A stretch of DNA of 64,000 bases from assembly GCF_003388735.1 (NCBI RefSeq), contig NZ_QUBQ01000002.1:372001-436000 (forward strand). Reading direction: 5' to 3'. Shown here piece by piece: positions 34,095 to 42,882 of the stretch. The number at the start of each line of letters is the position of its first letter. Positions within the stretch are counted from its first letter, which is position 1. Below the pieces are notes generated by a model. The model had not been told where the DNA came from. It ran no database searches and saw only the letters and a list, made by a program, of their open reading frames with translations. The translations under genes were made by a program, and so were the position numbers. This DNA comes from Paenibacillus paeoniae (GTDB lineage: Bacteria; Bacillota; Bacilli; Paenibacillales; Paenibacillaceae).

Positions 34095-36647
34095 TTACTC
34101 ATCTGCAATAATAGCAAAACCGTATATATGAACGGCCCGGCCTTCATCATGGTATAGACGGAATGTATTGCTGCCCGCTTGCATCCAGATGCGAATTTCA
34201 CGCTGATCTTTGATATCCCAAACAGGGAAGCCCCAGCCGGCTGTGCTGTGCAAATTGGTTTTGTACGTATGCGCTCCTCCGTTAAGCTCTATGCTGAGGT
34301 CTCTGCTTTCCCCTGCACAGTAGTCAAAGCGCATTAAATAATAGCCATCCCTAGGCACCATAATACGGTCAAACTTAAGCTCGCCACCATTGCCAAGACC
34401 TGTAACCTTCTCCGCGCCTGCTGCGTCCAACACAAATTCTGCGCCACCGCTCAGGCTGCCTTTTCCAACAGGAACATACCATTCTCTTGGCGGATTGTTA
34501 TCAATAATATGGATTCTTTCCAAAGCCGGCACCGTTCCTGCAATACGCTCCAAGACCAACGCGCACTCGCCGCCAGAGAAAGGAAATATTACATCTTTGG
34601 TCATGAATATTTTATTAGAGCCGCTTTGCGGCATGGCCATGTCCACTTTGTTGATTCCGTCACTGACTCGCAGTGTCCAAGGCTCTGTTGCTGCATAGAA
34701 CAGTCTTATGGTATGAGGCGTATCCGTTGTTTTCACTGAAAACACAAGGCTGCCATTCAGCAATACCGCTTCCTGTTCATTCTCATAAACGACTGGCTCG
34801 CTGCCTTGCCGAGTTTGTCCCGCTGTTGCCAAGTACTCGGTTCTTGCATCACTCATGTAACCGGAACAAATCCCTTTTGGCAGGTCAGAGATTTCTTTTG
34901 TGATATAAATGCCGGCACCGCCGCCTTTCAGCAGTGGAAGCTCTATAACATCAGAAGAAGTCACTTTGATGCGCTTCACTTTCATCAATTCGCCGCTGTA
35001 GTCATCCTCATAAATATCAGCTTCAAACTCACCTTCAGGCAGGAAATCCATACTCAGACGCAGGATCATCGCTTCGTCTGTAATGCAGCCAATCAACCAA
35101 TCTTCTTGGGAACGGCGCATAATGGCTGCATGATGGCCTGGAAAACCAGACAACACCTTGATCTCATCGTAAACAGGCTTCATGCGGCGTAAAAAATCAG
35201 TCCCTTTCCATGCTTCCAAATAATAAATGGATGCTGCAATATGGGCCGCGCCTGATTCATAAACGACGGAAAGCGCCATTTGATGCCCTAGCGTGGTATT
35301 GCGGTTTTTGTTCGAGAATCCGGTCGGCGTATAATCCATCGGACCGATGACATTGCGTGTAAACGGAACCGTACAATTGTGCCTTGCGTCCGGCAAGCCG
35401 CTCCACATATAATGTTCAATTCCCATAATCCCTTCTGCCGTCATAAAGTTCGGCCATGTGCGTCCTTCGCCCATACATTTGGTTGACCCATGGAAATTAA
35501 TCATCAACCGATGTTCCGTCATTAAGTTTGCAATCATTTCATATTGCCACATCGTATGCTGAGAATCGTTCTGGAAGAAATCGACCTTAAGCCCGTCTAC
35601 CCCGCAGCTTGCCCACAACGGAATTTTCTCTTGCGCTTTTTCAGGGGTGTCGATATACTGCATGGCGCTCCACAGCCATACGACTATCCCTTTCGAGTGG
35701 GCATAATCGCACAGCTCTTTCAGCCACGTAATATCCCAGTCCGCATCCACGGTGAGTCCTTCAAATCCGACCGCTGCCGCATAATCTACAAAGCGCTTTT
35801 GCTCTGTATATAGCTGTGCGCTATTCATATATTCCCACCAACCCCATAAACAACGCCCCGGCTTGATCCAGCTTGTATCTTCCATGACAGAAGGCGGATT
35901 CAAGTTATAGTTGATGGTTGTATTCACCAATTCGTTTAAGTCGTCTGTCACCACAATGACGCGCCAAGGAGAGGCGAACGGAAGTTTACAGGAGAGCGGT
36001 CGCCCCATTTCTTCCGGAGCGAATTCCAAGGACATGCTTCGCTCTCCGGCTCCGCGCAAATGACAAGAGCAATAGCTGCCATCCGTGTTGTATACCTCTG
36101 CTTCTGTAATCATGACCCAGCCGCCATTGTCAGCGTGGAACAAGCTTGGCATCCCGTAATCTCTGCCTTCTTTGTCTTCCCAGCCGGTACGGTCATAGGT
36201 ACCCTCATAACTGTTCACCCAATGCTGCAGCCACAATTCATTGTAGGCCTCTGCCAAATTAAAGTTTGTTGCTTCACGTAATACTTTCATCGGTTTTTCT
36301 TCATTAGACAGTACTTGATAGCGGAAAGCAGCCCCATCATCATAAGCACGCGCGCACAGTACAAACGTATAAGCGCCACACTGGAACTCTAGCATCATCT
36401 CATTCGCATGATTCTCATAAACTGCTTTTTTACCCGCTGGTATGGAATAGTTCTCGTCAACAACAGCACGAGCTTCCTTTACAAAACGAAAGCCTCCTGT
36501 GAAATCCTCCAAATCACTTTCAAAGCCAAGCTTGCTTTGCTCAATTGCCGCTTGGCCATTGCGCTCAACCGCGTACCATAATTCCTTCTCGGCATTCTCA
36601 AACACTGTGAAACTAATAGCATGATTAGGCGAATACAGTTTCCACAT
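34095..36647 (-). CDS. GH97 glycoside hydrolase (probable alpha-galactosidase), cytosolic
   Basis: 850 residues with GH97 order: N-terminal beta domain (about 1-270), TIM barrel (about 280-560, starting SWIKPGRCLWGWWEY), C-terminal beta domain, then an additional CBM35-like module (about 700-850, YYLMRFDYCAGESRDLSIEL). Aspartate 356 in LKVDFFQND sits where retaining GH97 alpha-galactosidases keep their nucleophile, as opposed to inverting members that use glutamates. AGGGG ten bases before the ATG at 36647 sets the start; in-frame ATG at 36704 overlaps the GH36 gene. No signal peptide. Encoded 29 bases after GH36. Confidence 0.85.
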   Translation of the reverse strand: MWKLYSPNHAISFTVFENAEKELWYAVERNGQAAIEQSKLGFESDLEDFTGGFRFVKEARAVVDENYSIPAGKKAVYENHANEMMLEFQCGAYTFVLCARAYDDGAAFRYQVLSNEEKPMKVLREATNFNLAEAYNELWLQHWVNSYEGTYDRTGWEDKEGRDYGMPSLFHADNGGWVMITEAEVYNTDGSYCSCHLRGAGERSMSLEFAPEEMGRPLSCKLPFASPWRVIVVTDDLNELVNTTINYNLNPPSVMEDTSWIKPGRCLWGWWEYMNSAQLYTEQKRFVDYAAAVGFEGLTVDADWDITWLKELCDYAHSKGIVVWLWSAMQYIDTPEKAQEKIPLWASCGVDGLKVDFFQNDSQHTMWQYEMIANLMTEHRLMINFHGSTKCMGEGRTWPNFMTAEGIMGIEHYMWSGLPDARHNCTVPFTRNVIGPMDYTPTGFSNKNRNTTLGHQMALSVVYESGAAHIAASIYYLEAWKGTDFLRRMKPVYDEIKVLSGFPGHHAAIMRRSQEDWLIGCITDEAMILRLSMDFLPEGEFEADIYEDDYSGELMKVKRIKVTSSDVIELPLLKGGGAGIYITKEISDLPKGICSGYMSDARTEYLATAGQTRQGSEPVVYENEQEAVLLNGSLVFSVKTTDTPHTIRLFYAATEPWTLRVSDGINKVDMAMPQSGSNKIFMTKDVIFPFSGGECALVLERIAGTVPALERIHIIDNNPPREWYVPVGKGSLSGGAEFVLDAAGAEKVTGLGNGGELKFDRIMVPRDGYYLMRFDYCAGESRDLSIELNGGAHTYKTNLHSTAGWGFPVWDIKDQREIRIWMQAGSNTFRLYHDEGRAVHIYGFAIIADE

Positions 36648-36676
36648 AGATGCAATCCCCTGTCCATTCGTATTTT

Positions 36677-38773
36677 TTATTCCGGCAACAAGCGCACCAT
36701 ACAACTTGCATAATCATGGTTAAGTGTAATCGTGAGACCATTGTTCATCAAAAACGCGCCTGAATAGTTCTGCTGTTGCTGCCCTTCTATGTCGACCCGA
36801 TAACTAGTTTTCGCATCCAGCCCTCTTGGACGAATCGTAAATGCTGTGCGCCAGCGAGAGGGATGATCAAGGAATGCAAACAATACGCTTTCTTCTCCAT
36901 TCTCGTACTGCACGGCCTGCAATCCATCCACCGGTAACGAAGCCAAGCGGTGTAATTGCCCAAACTGAATAATGGAACGAACTTCTTTATAGAGCGCCAC
37001 ATATTTGTTCAGAAGCTCCATGTCCTCTACCGTACTCTCATTCAAATTAAGTCCAATGCCAAGCGCACCGCACATGGAGACATGCAATCGGAACAACAGC
37101 GGCATGGCGCGTTTGCCATTGCTTCCTGAATCCGTCACCCAGGCGCGCATATATTTGATTGGATATAGATAGCTATACCCTTCTTGAATAGACAAGCGGT
37201 CCAGAGGATCCGTGTTATCACTTGGCCAGAATTCGTCAAAGTATGGCATAGCGCCATAATCCACGCGGCCGCCGCCGCTTGCACAAGCTTCCCACTCTAC
37301 CTCAGGATGCAGCGCCCTTAACGATTGAATAATATGATAAAACCCCTTCGTATGCCGATACCAAATGGTTTTAAATTCACTGCGATCCAACACAGCAGAA
37401 GCAACCTCGCTTATCCCTCTGTTCATATCCCATTTGATATAGGAGATATCATTCTCCGTAAGCAACCGATCAATCTCCGCAATGATATAATCCTGTACAT
37501 CTTGCCTTGTCAGATCAAGCATATACTGGTAACGCCCTTCCATCACCGGACGACTTGCGTAATGATACACCCAGTCCGGATGAGCGCGATACAAGTCACT
37601 GTCGGGATTCACCATCTCAGGCTCAATCCACAAACCAAATTGCATGCCGTAGCTCTTCAGCTTTTGGGTCAGGGGAGCCAGTCCGTTTGGAAACTTCACT
37701 GTGTTTACTCCCCAATCTCCGAGCCCCGCATGATCATCGCTGCGCTGTCCAAACCATCCATCATCCATGACAAACAGCTCTACACCGATTTGTGCAGCCT
37801 TTTCGATAAGCTGAAGCTGCGCCTGTTCATTCACATCAAAATAGGTGGCCTCCCAGGAGTTATATAAAACGGAAAGCGGCTTATCTGCCAACGGCTTTGG
37901 CATGACATATGCCCGTGAGAACTCGCCCATTGCATTCGACATTCTGTCAAACCCATCCGGTGAATACCCCAGATACAGAGCCGGTGTTTCCAGAGCTTCC
38001 CCGCCTGCCAATCGCCATTCAAAGTCGGTATCACTCATCCCCGCCAAAATATTTAAATATTCGTAGGGTGTTTGCTCCAATACGATTTTGAAATTTCCTG
38101 ACCATGCCAGTGCCCCATAATAGACCTCTCCGTATGTTTCTCCCGCATTTTGATGCAGAACAAAGCTCGGATTCGCTACATGACCCGTTGCACCGCGCAG
38201 ACTTTCCAACACCGTTTTTCCGCCCGTAATTTTTTGCTCGAAAGCATCAAAATCAGCATTCCACATGCCGTTAAAGTTTTTCAGATTCCAACCTGCTCCA
38301 GGCAACGAACATTCTCCCGAATGCAAACGCTCCACAGAAACGACTTCGGTTCCACTGTTTTTCACGGTGCGACGCTTTTCAATAATATCTACCTCTTCAT
38401 ACACCTTGTAGTGCAAGGACATTTGAAGCGGATATACCGTATCTTCCAGAATCACGGTGAGTTCGTCATTGTCAATCGTATGCCCCGCATAACGATAACG
38501 AAAATCTCTGACACCATCGGCAAACGTTACTTTGAAAGAAGTTTCTTTGAACCGCATGGTTCCAAAAGAGGAGCATTCTTCTCGCTTGACATCATTGAGG
38601 GGATGAAAACCTTGCTCCCATATATAGGGCTCATTCTTGAAATCCTCAACCGAATCTATGCGTGCACCCCAATAGAGATGCCGCAAGAGTCCTTCCTGAT
38701 CTACACTAAAGCTATACGAGCAGTTTCTTGTGTTTAACAAAAAAACATTGTTTTTTCCTATGATTATAGCCAT
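36677..38773 (-). CDS. GH36 alpha-galactosidase, cytosolic
   Basis: 698 residues, matching bacterial GH36 subgroup I length. Nucleophile aspartate 449 lies in YIKWDMNRG and acid/base aspartate 519 in FWPSDNTD; the 70-residue spacing equals that of characterised GH36 enzymes. Further signatures are FVMDDGWFGQR and CASGGGRVDYG. It removes alpha-1,6-linked (and other) galactose from oligosaccharides such as raffinose or galactomannan fragments; it usually acts as a cytosolic tetramer. AAGGAG precedes the ATG at 38773. It follows the LplABC-type transporter genes, separated from the binding-protein gene by a hairpin. Confidence 0.93.
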   Translation of the reverse strand: MAIIIGKNNVFLLNTRNCSYSFSVDQEGLLRHLYWGARIDSVEDFKNEPYIWEQGFHPLNDVKREECSSFGTMRFKETSFKVTFADGVRDFRYRYAGHTIDNDELTVILEDTVYPLQMSLHYKVYEEVDIIEKRRTVKNSGTEVVSVERLHSGECSLPGAGWNLKNFNGMWNADFDAFEQKITGGKTVLESLRGATGHVANPSFVLHQNAGETYGEVYYGALAWSGNFKIVLEQTPYEYLNILAGMSDTDFEWRLAGGEALETPALYLGYSPDGFDRMSNAMGEFSRAYVMPKPLADKPLSVLYNSWEATYFDVNEQAQLQLIEKAAQIGVELFVMDDGWFGQRSDDHAGLGDWGVNTVKFPNGLAPLTQKLKSYGMQFGLWIEPEMVNPDSDLYRAHPDWVYHYASRPVMEGRYQYMLDLTRQDVQDYIIAEIDRLLTENDISYIKWDMNRGISEVASAVLDRSEFKTIWYRHTKGFYHIIQSLRALHPEVEWEACASGGGRVDYGAMPYFDEFWPSDNTDPLDRLSIQEGYSYLYPIKYMRAWVTDSGSNGKRAMPLLFRLHVSMCGALGIGLNLNESTVEDMELLNKYVALYKEVRSIIQFGQLHRLASLPVDGLQAVQYENGEESVLFAFLDHPSRWRTAFTIRPRGLDAKTSYRVDIEGQQQQNYSGAFLMNNGLTITLNHDYASCMVRLLPE

Positions 38774-38823
38774 CTTATATGTCTCCTTAGAAAGCGAATT
38801 CACATTCTCCTAGATTAAAATAC

Positions 38824-38859
38824 ACGGGGCAGGGTACAACTTGTCGCACTCCGCCCCGT
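38824..38859 (-). terminator. Hairpin behind the LplA-type binding-protein gene
   Basis: ACGGGGC (38824-38830) and GCCCCGT (38853-38859) pair; on the minus strand GTATTTTAAT follows. It lies 34 bases after the binding-protein stop and 50 before the GH36 start. As with the hairpin at 12229, it may end part of the transcripts and keep the receptor message most abundant. Confidence 0.6.
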
Positions 38860-38893
38860 CATCATAGCGAAACTTTCTTGAATTGCTACATGC

Positions 38894-40507
38894 TTAATTC
38901 TTTTCGGCAGCGTTGTACAAATCCATACGAACCTTGTAGTTAGCTGTATAAATATCTTCAATCTTCACTGCATTATTGGCTTCTAGCTCAGTAATCATTT
39001 TTGCATACATACCGTCAATTTCACCCTGTGAATTTGCATACACCATAGAGGAGAAGCTATTGTCGATAATATCCTTGATTTTTTGCTCACTCAATGCGTC
39101 GGGTGAGCCTCCCTTTGGACCTAGATCATCATAAAGCGCAGTATCCCAAGTGGAACCTTCCATTGATTTCAGTGCATGTTGATTCACATTATCTCTGTTG
39201 TAACGGAACATTAAGTCATAAGGAGTGCCGTCTTCGCCCAATCCATTCTTAACCATCCATGTCCATTTTCGTGCGCCTGTTGTTTTTGAGAATTCTTGCC
39301 AGTCAGCTCTAATGGAATCGAGCGCTTCTTGCGTCGGTACATGAACGCCGTTCTCTATATTCCAGTTCATGCCTTCTTTACCCCACATCAGCAAATACTG
39401 ACCTTCTTCGCTTGCAAGGAAGTCTAGAAATTTGATCGTTTCTACCGGATGCTCATTCGCTACTGTAATACCAATACCGTCCCAACCCAAGGAGCTGCGA
39501 GGTCCAAATGTTGTTTTTTCCGGATCAACGCCTGGGGCCGTTACTTTAAACCCGTAGAACAGTTGATTGGTATCCTCGCCGTGTTGAGCGCGGAATGCCG
39601 TGTTGGCTTCATTCACGATACCGCCCGCCGTCGCAAACACACGTCCGCTGACTGTTTTCTGCTCATAGTTTTGAGCTTTATTGATGCCCCATTCACGGTC
39701 AAGCAACCCTTCTGCATAAAGAGTGTTGATGAACTTTATCATTTCTAAGTAACGCGGATCTCTTACTATAAACTCAAGCCGGCCATCTTTCTCATAATAC
39801 GTTTTCATCCCATACATCGCCTTGAATGAACCAATGATAGTAGGCATATGATCGGCGTTCACGGTCATCGGTATAGAAGGATTTCCGTCTACAGTTGGAT
39901 ATTTCGCTTTAAATTTTCTTAGCAAGTCCAGAAATTCATCCTGTGTAAAGGAATCTCCGGCCAATGCGCGCTCGCCATATCCGAACTCTTCAAGGATATC
40001 CATACGCATATTGATTGCCCAGTTTGGATCTGGATCCAAGCCGTACCAGTTGTTCAAGTAATAATTTTTGCCATCCTCATAGACGCTTTTGGAAAGCACG
40101 TCACCATAACGCGCCTTGATGTTCGGAGCGTGCTCCTCAATCAAATCATTCAGCGGAATCAATGCTTTACCGGCAATGTATTTGTTCATGGTTGCTTCAC
40201 GTCTGTCAATGACAGCAATATCAGGCAAATCTCCGCTGACTAACATCAAATTCAGTTTCTCATCCGGATTACCGGTAGGTTGCTGAATCTCAATAAAAAC
40301 ACCTGTACGTTCTGTAATTTCTTTTGCAACAGGGTTAGTAAACGGATCGCCCACATTTTTGTCAAACAACGTTAATGTAATAGGCTTCTTCGTTGTACCG
40401 TTTGCTTCTCCCCCTTTGGGAACGTTTTCATTTTTGTCTCCGGTACTGCATGCGCTCATAAGCATAGTGCATGCAAGTAGCGCTGCCATAACGATTCTTT
40501 TTCTCAT
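38894..40507 (-). CDS. LplA-type extracellular sugar-binding lipoprotein
   Basis: 537 residues, the longer type of Firmicute sugar-binding lipoprotein that goes with LplB/LplC permeases. Signal peptide MRKRIVMAALLACTMLMSAC with the lipidated cysteine at 20; mature part starts with a low-complexity linker, then the binding fold (ITLTLFDKNVGDPFTNPVAK; MLVSGDLPDIAVIDRR). AGGAGGG precedes the ATG. A 148-base gap with a small hairpin (40557-40578) separates it from the permease gene upstream. Given the linked GH36, GH97 and GH95, the cargo is probably an alpha-galactosylated or fucosylated oligosaccharide. Confidence 0.9.
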   Translation of the reverse strand: MRKRIVMAALLACTMLMSACSTGDKNENVPKGGEANGTTKKPITLTLFDKNVGDPFTNPVAKEITERTGVFIEIQQPTGNPDEKLNLMLVSGDLPDIAVIDRREATMNKYIAGKALIPLNDLIEEHAPNIKARYGDVLSKSVYEDGKNYYLNNWYGLDPDPNWAINMRMDILEEFGYGERALAGDSFTQDEFLDLLRKFKAKYPTVDGNPSIPMTVNADHMPTIIGSFKAMYGMKTYYEKDGRLEFIVRDPRYLEMIKFINTLYAEGLLDREWGINKAQNYEQKTVSGRVFATAGGIVNEANTAFRAQHGEDTNQLFYGFKVTAPGVDPEKTTFGPRSSLGWDGIGITVANEHPVETIKFLDFLASEEGQYLLMWGKEGMNWNIENGVHVPTQEALDSIRADWQEFSKTTGARKWTWMVKNGLGEDGTPYDLMFRYNRDNVNQHALKSMEGSTWDTALYDDLGPKGGSPDALSEQKIKDIIDNSFSSMVYANSQGEIDGMYAKMITELEANNAVKIEDIYTANYKVRMDLYNAAEKN

Positions 40508-40655
40508 TCTGATACCCTCCTATGAATGAAATAGCTTCTTGAGCTTCCAACTTGCTTCCCTCTGCTTATGCAGGGGGATATATATTTCAACCATAACCTG
40601 AACCGTATGTCAGATTCGGGATATGGGCGAAAGCACAATCTTTGATTAGTAACGC

Positions 40656-41597
40656 TTAGCCCTTTACTGCCCCAATAAGCATTCCTTTTAGGAGATACTT
40701 TTGCAGTAATGGATACATAAGAATGATGGGCAATGTCGCTACCATCGTAACAGTCATACGGATACTCTCGCTGGATACCGGCATCTTACGCTGTTCATTG
40801 GCAAGCTGCTGTGCCGCACTTAACATGTCATTGGTCTGGAATTGATTCAGAATTTTCACCAAAACAGCTGATAACGTTTTCAAATTAGGATTATAGGTGT
40901 AAATGTAAGAATCATACCATGCATTCCAATGAACAATAGCTGAAAACAAGGTGATCGTAGCCAGTACCGGAATACATACAGGTATAATGACTTTTAAAAA
41001 AATCTGAATGTCATTTGCACCTTCTAGTTGTGCCGCTTCCTCCATTTCTTTGGGCAAACCCTCCATGTAGGTGCGAACTAATATCATCCAAAATATACTC
41101 ATAATCCCGGGGAAGATAAAAACCCAGAAACTGTCGATCAGATTCAAGCTGCGAACGACCATGTAAGTGGGAATCAATCCGCCGCTGAAATACATCGTAA
41201 ATACAAAAAATAAATTAATGCTGCGCCAGCCTACCAGTTCTCTTTTACTTAGCGAGTAAGCCAGCATGGAAATGCAAGCCAGCGTAAGAGGCACTCCAAT
41301 CACCGTTCGAGCGACCGTCACTCCGATGGAATTCAAAATTTCTGAATCCTTCAAAACCGTTTTGTAACTGTCGAGGCTGAATTCGGTTGGCCACAGCATA
41401 AATTGTCCGTATGTTGGGTCAGAAGCATCATTCAGGGACAATATGAAAATATGCCAGAACGGAAAGAATGTAACAATGAACAATAACAATAAAAATCCGT
41501 AAACGATCATATTCCCCGTAATGGTTGCCAGCGTATAGCGCTGTGACCACTTGCTTCTAGCGCCTGTCTTGTTCCACCGTGCAACTTCATTATTCAT
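40656..41597 (-). CDS. LplC-type carbohydrate ABC transporter permease
   Basis: 313 residues, six membrane helices, EAA loop MEEAAQLEGANDIQIFLKVIIP and the C-terminal YLLKGMLIGAVKG that is typical of LplC/YtcP-like permeases. GGGAGAGG precedes the ATG. It pairs with the permease encoded 34 bases upstream and with the lipoprotein downstream. Confidence 0.92.
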   Translation of the reverse strand: MNNEVARWNKTGARSKWSQRYTLATITGNMIVYGFLLLLFIVTFFPFWHIFILSLNDASDPTYGQFMLWPTEFSLDSYKTVLKDSEILNSIGVTVARTVIGVPLTLACISMLAYSLSKRELVGWRSINLFFVFTMYFSGGLIPTYMVVRSLNLIDSFWVFIFPGIMSIFWMILVRTYMEGLPKEMEEAAQLEGANDIQIFLKVIIPVCIPVLATITLFSAIVHWNAWYDSYIYTYNPNLKTLSAVLVKILNQFQTNDMLSAAQQLANEQRKMPVSSESIRMTVTMVATLPIILMYPLLQKYLLKGMLIGAVKG

Positions 41598-41631
41598 TTT
41601 TCCATTCCTCTCCCAGCCGTATGCACAATGG

Positions 41632-42600
41632 TTAGAACAGATGCGTTTGGCCCATTTTTTTAGATATTTGGTTTACCGTTATCACCAGAATAAAGGCTAT
41701 AACTGATTTGAACATACTTACAGCAGCTGCATAGGAGAACATGCCATTCTGAATGCCATAACGGAACGCATAGGTATCAATGACATCAGAATAGGATCGG
41801 TTCAGTGAATTACCAAGTAAGAAATATTGATCAAATCCGGTATTCATCAAGTTGCCGATGTTCAAAATCAACAGAATAATAATGGTAGGCCGCAGCATCG
41901 GCAGTAAAATGTGCCAGATTTGCTTCAAACGATTGGCTCCGTCCACTTTCGCAGCTTCGAACAACTCCGTTGGAATGGCAGCGATAGCAGCCATATACAT
42001 GATGGAATTGTAACCCATATCCTTCCAAGCATTCGAAAGGGCTATAATGATCCAGAACATCTTGCCTTCCTGCATAAACAAAATACCCTGTTCTATAAAT
42101 CCGATTTTCATCAGCAGCTGATTGACAGGTCCCTCAGCGGACAACAAGGTAATCACAATACTTGCAGCAACAACCCATGAAATAAAAAACGGTAAATAGG
42201 AGGCTGTTTGGACCGTCCGTTTGAACCAGGTTATTCTTACTTCATTCAGCATGATGGCAATGATAATAGGAAGAATAAACCCTATCGAGAGCGTTAACAC
42301 ACTCGATACCAACGTATTGCGCATCACGATCCAAAAATCTTGTCCTGAAAAGAAGTATTGGAACCACTGTAATCCCACAAATTCCGCTTTAAAAAGCGAG
42401 CCCCAGAAATCCCCTAACGTCGGCTGATAATCTACAAATGCCATGTACAAACCAACCATTGGAGCGTAAGCAAACAATGCTGCCCATACAACTCCCGGAA
42501 TTAGAAGCAAATAAAAATATCGCTGTCGCACCATTTTTTTAATTGTAGGATGTTTAAGAAACGGAATTTTCTTGTTGCTTCTATCCATCTCAACTTCCAT
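41632..42600 (-). CDS. LplB-type sugar ABC transporter permease
   Basis: 322 residues. The N-terminal YFYLLLIPGVVWAALFAYAP and the loop LFEAAKVDGANRLKQIWHILLP mark an LplB/YteP-like permease. AAGGAGG seven bases before the ATG at 42600 fixes the start. It is the first gene of the transporter-GH36-GH97 operon, reading away from the YesN/YesM genes; its promoter region carries three direct repeats. Confidence 0.92.
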   Translation of the reverse strand: MEVEMDRSNKKIPFLKHPTIKKMVRQRYFYLLLIPGVVWAALFAYAPMVGLYMAFVDYQPTLGDFWGSLFKAEFVGLQWFQYFFSGQDFWIVMRNTLVSSVLTLSIGFILPIIIAIMLNEVRITWFKRTVQTASYLPFFISWVVAASIVITLLSAEGPVNQLLMKIGFIEQGILFMQEGKMFWIIIALSNAWKDMGYNSIMYMAAIAAIPTELFEAAKVDGANRLKQIWHILLPMLRPTIIILLILNIGNLMNTGFDQYFLLGNSLNRSYSDVIDTYAFRYGIQNGMFSYAAAVSMFKSVIAFILVITVNQISKKMGQTHLF

Positions 42601-42639
42601 TCTCCCGCCTCCTTATCTCCAATTTAAGTTTATGAATTC

Positions 42640-42715
42640 ATCATATAAAATCTTGTATGGTATCGCTATATCACGATTTTCCGATTTCTATCACAATAAA
42701 ACGAACTATCACAAT
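42640..42715 (-). promoter_or_regulatory. Activator-dependent promoter with three direct repeats (probable YesN site)
   Basis: On the minus strand the nonamer ATTGTGATA occurs at 42707-42715 and 42689-42697, and as ATCGTGATA at 42669-42677, with 18- and 20-base steps. A TATGAT -10 lies at 42640-42645 and the -35 position (42663-42668) reads TAGCGA, far from consensus. In-phase direct repeats directly upstream of a poor -35 are the usual arrangement for AraC-type activators. Confidence 0.65.
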
Positions 42716-42882
42716 AGCAAGTGTTTTAGTTAAAAAGCAACGTCAAATAGCCCCGCCTATTCAATTAGATGAGGGCTAATGTACCCGATCTATTTCAATT
42801 GACATTGCCTACATTGGAACTTATACTCTGTTCTAAGCAAAGCTATCATCTATAACGACATATGATTATGCAAGGAGGATCT

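Noticed and set aside
42601..42882. CRISPR or phage-type repeats upstream of the LplB-type gene
   Set aside because: The three nonamers are short and sit at a promoter; an activator site explains them better.
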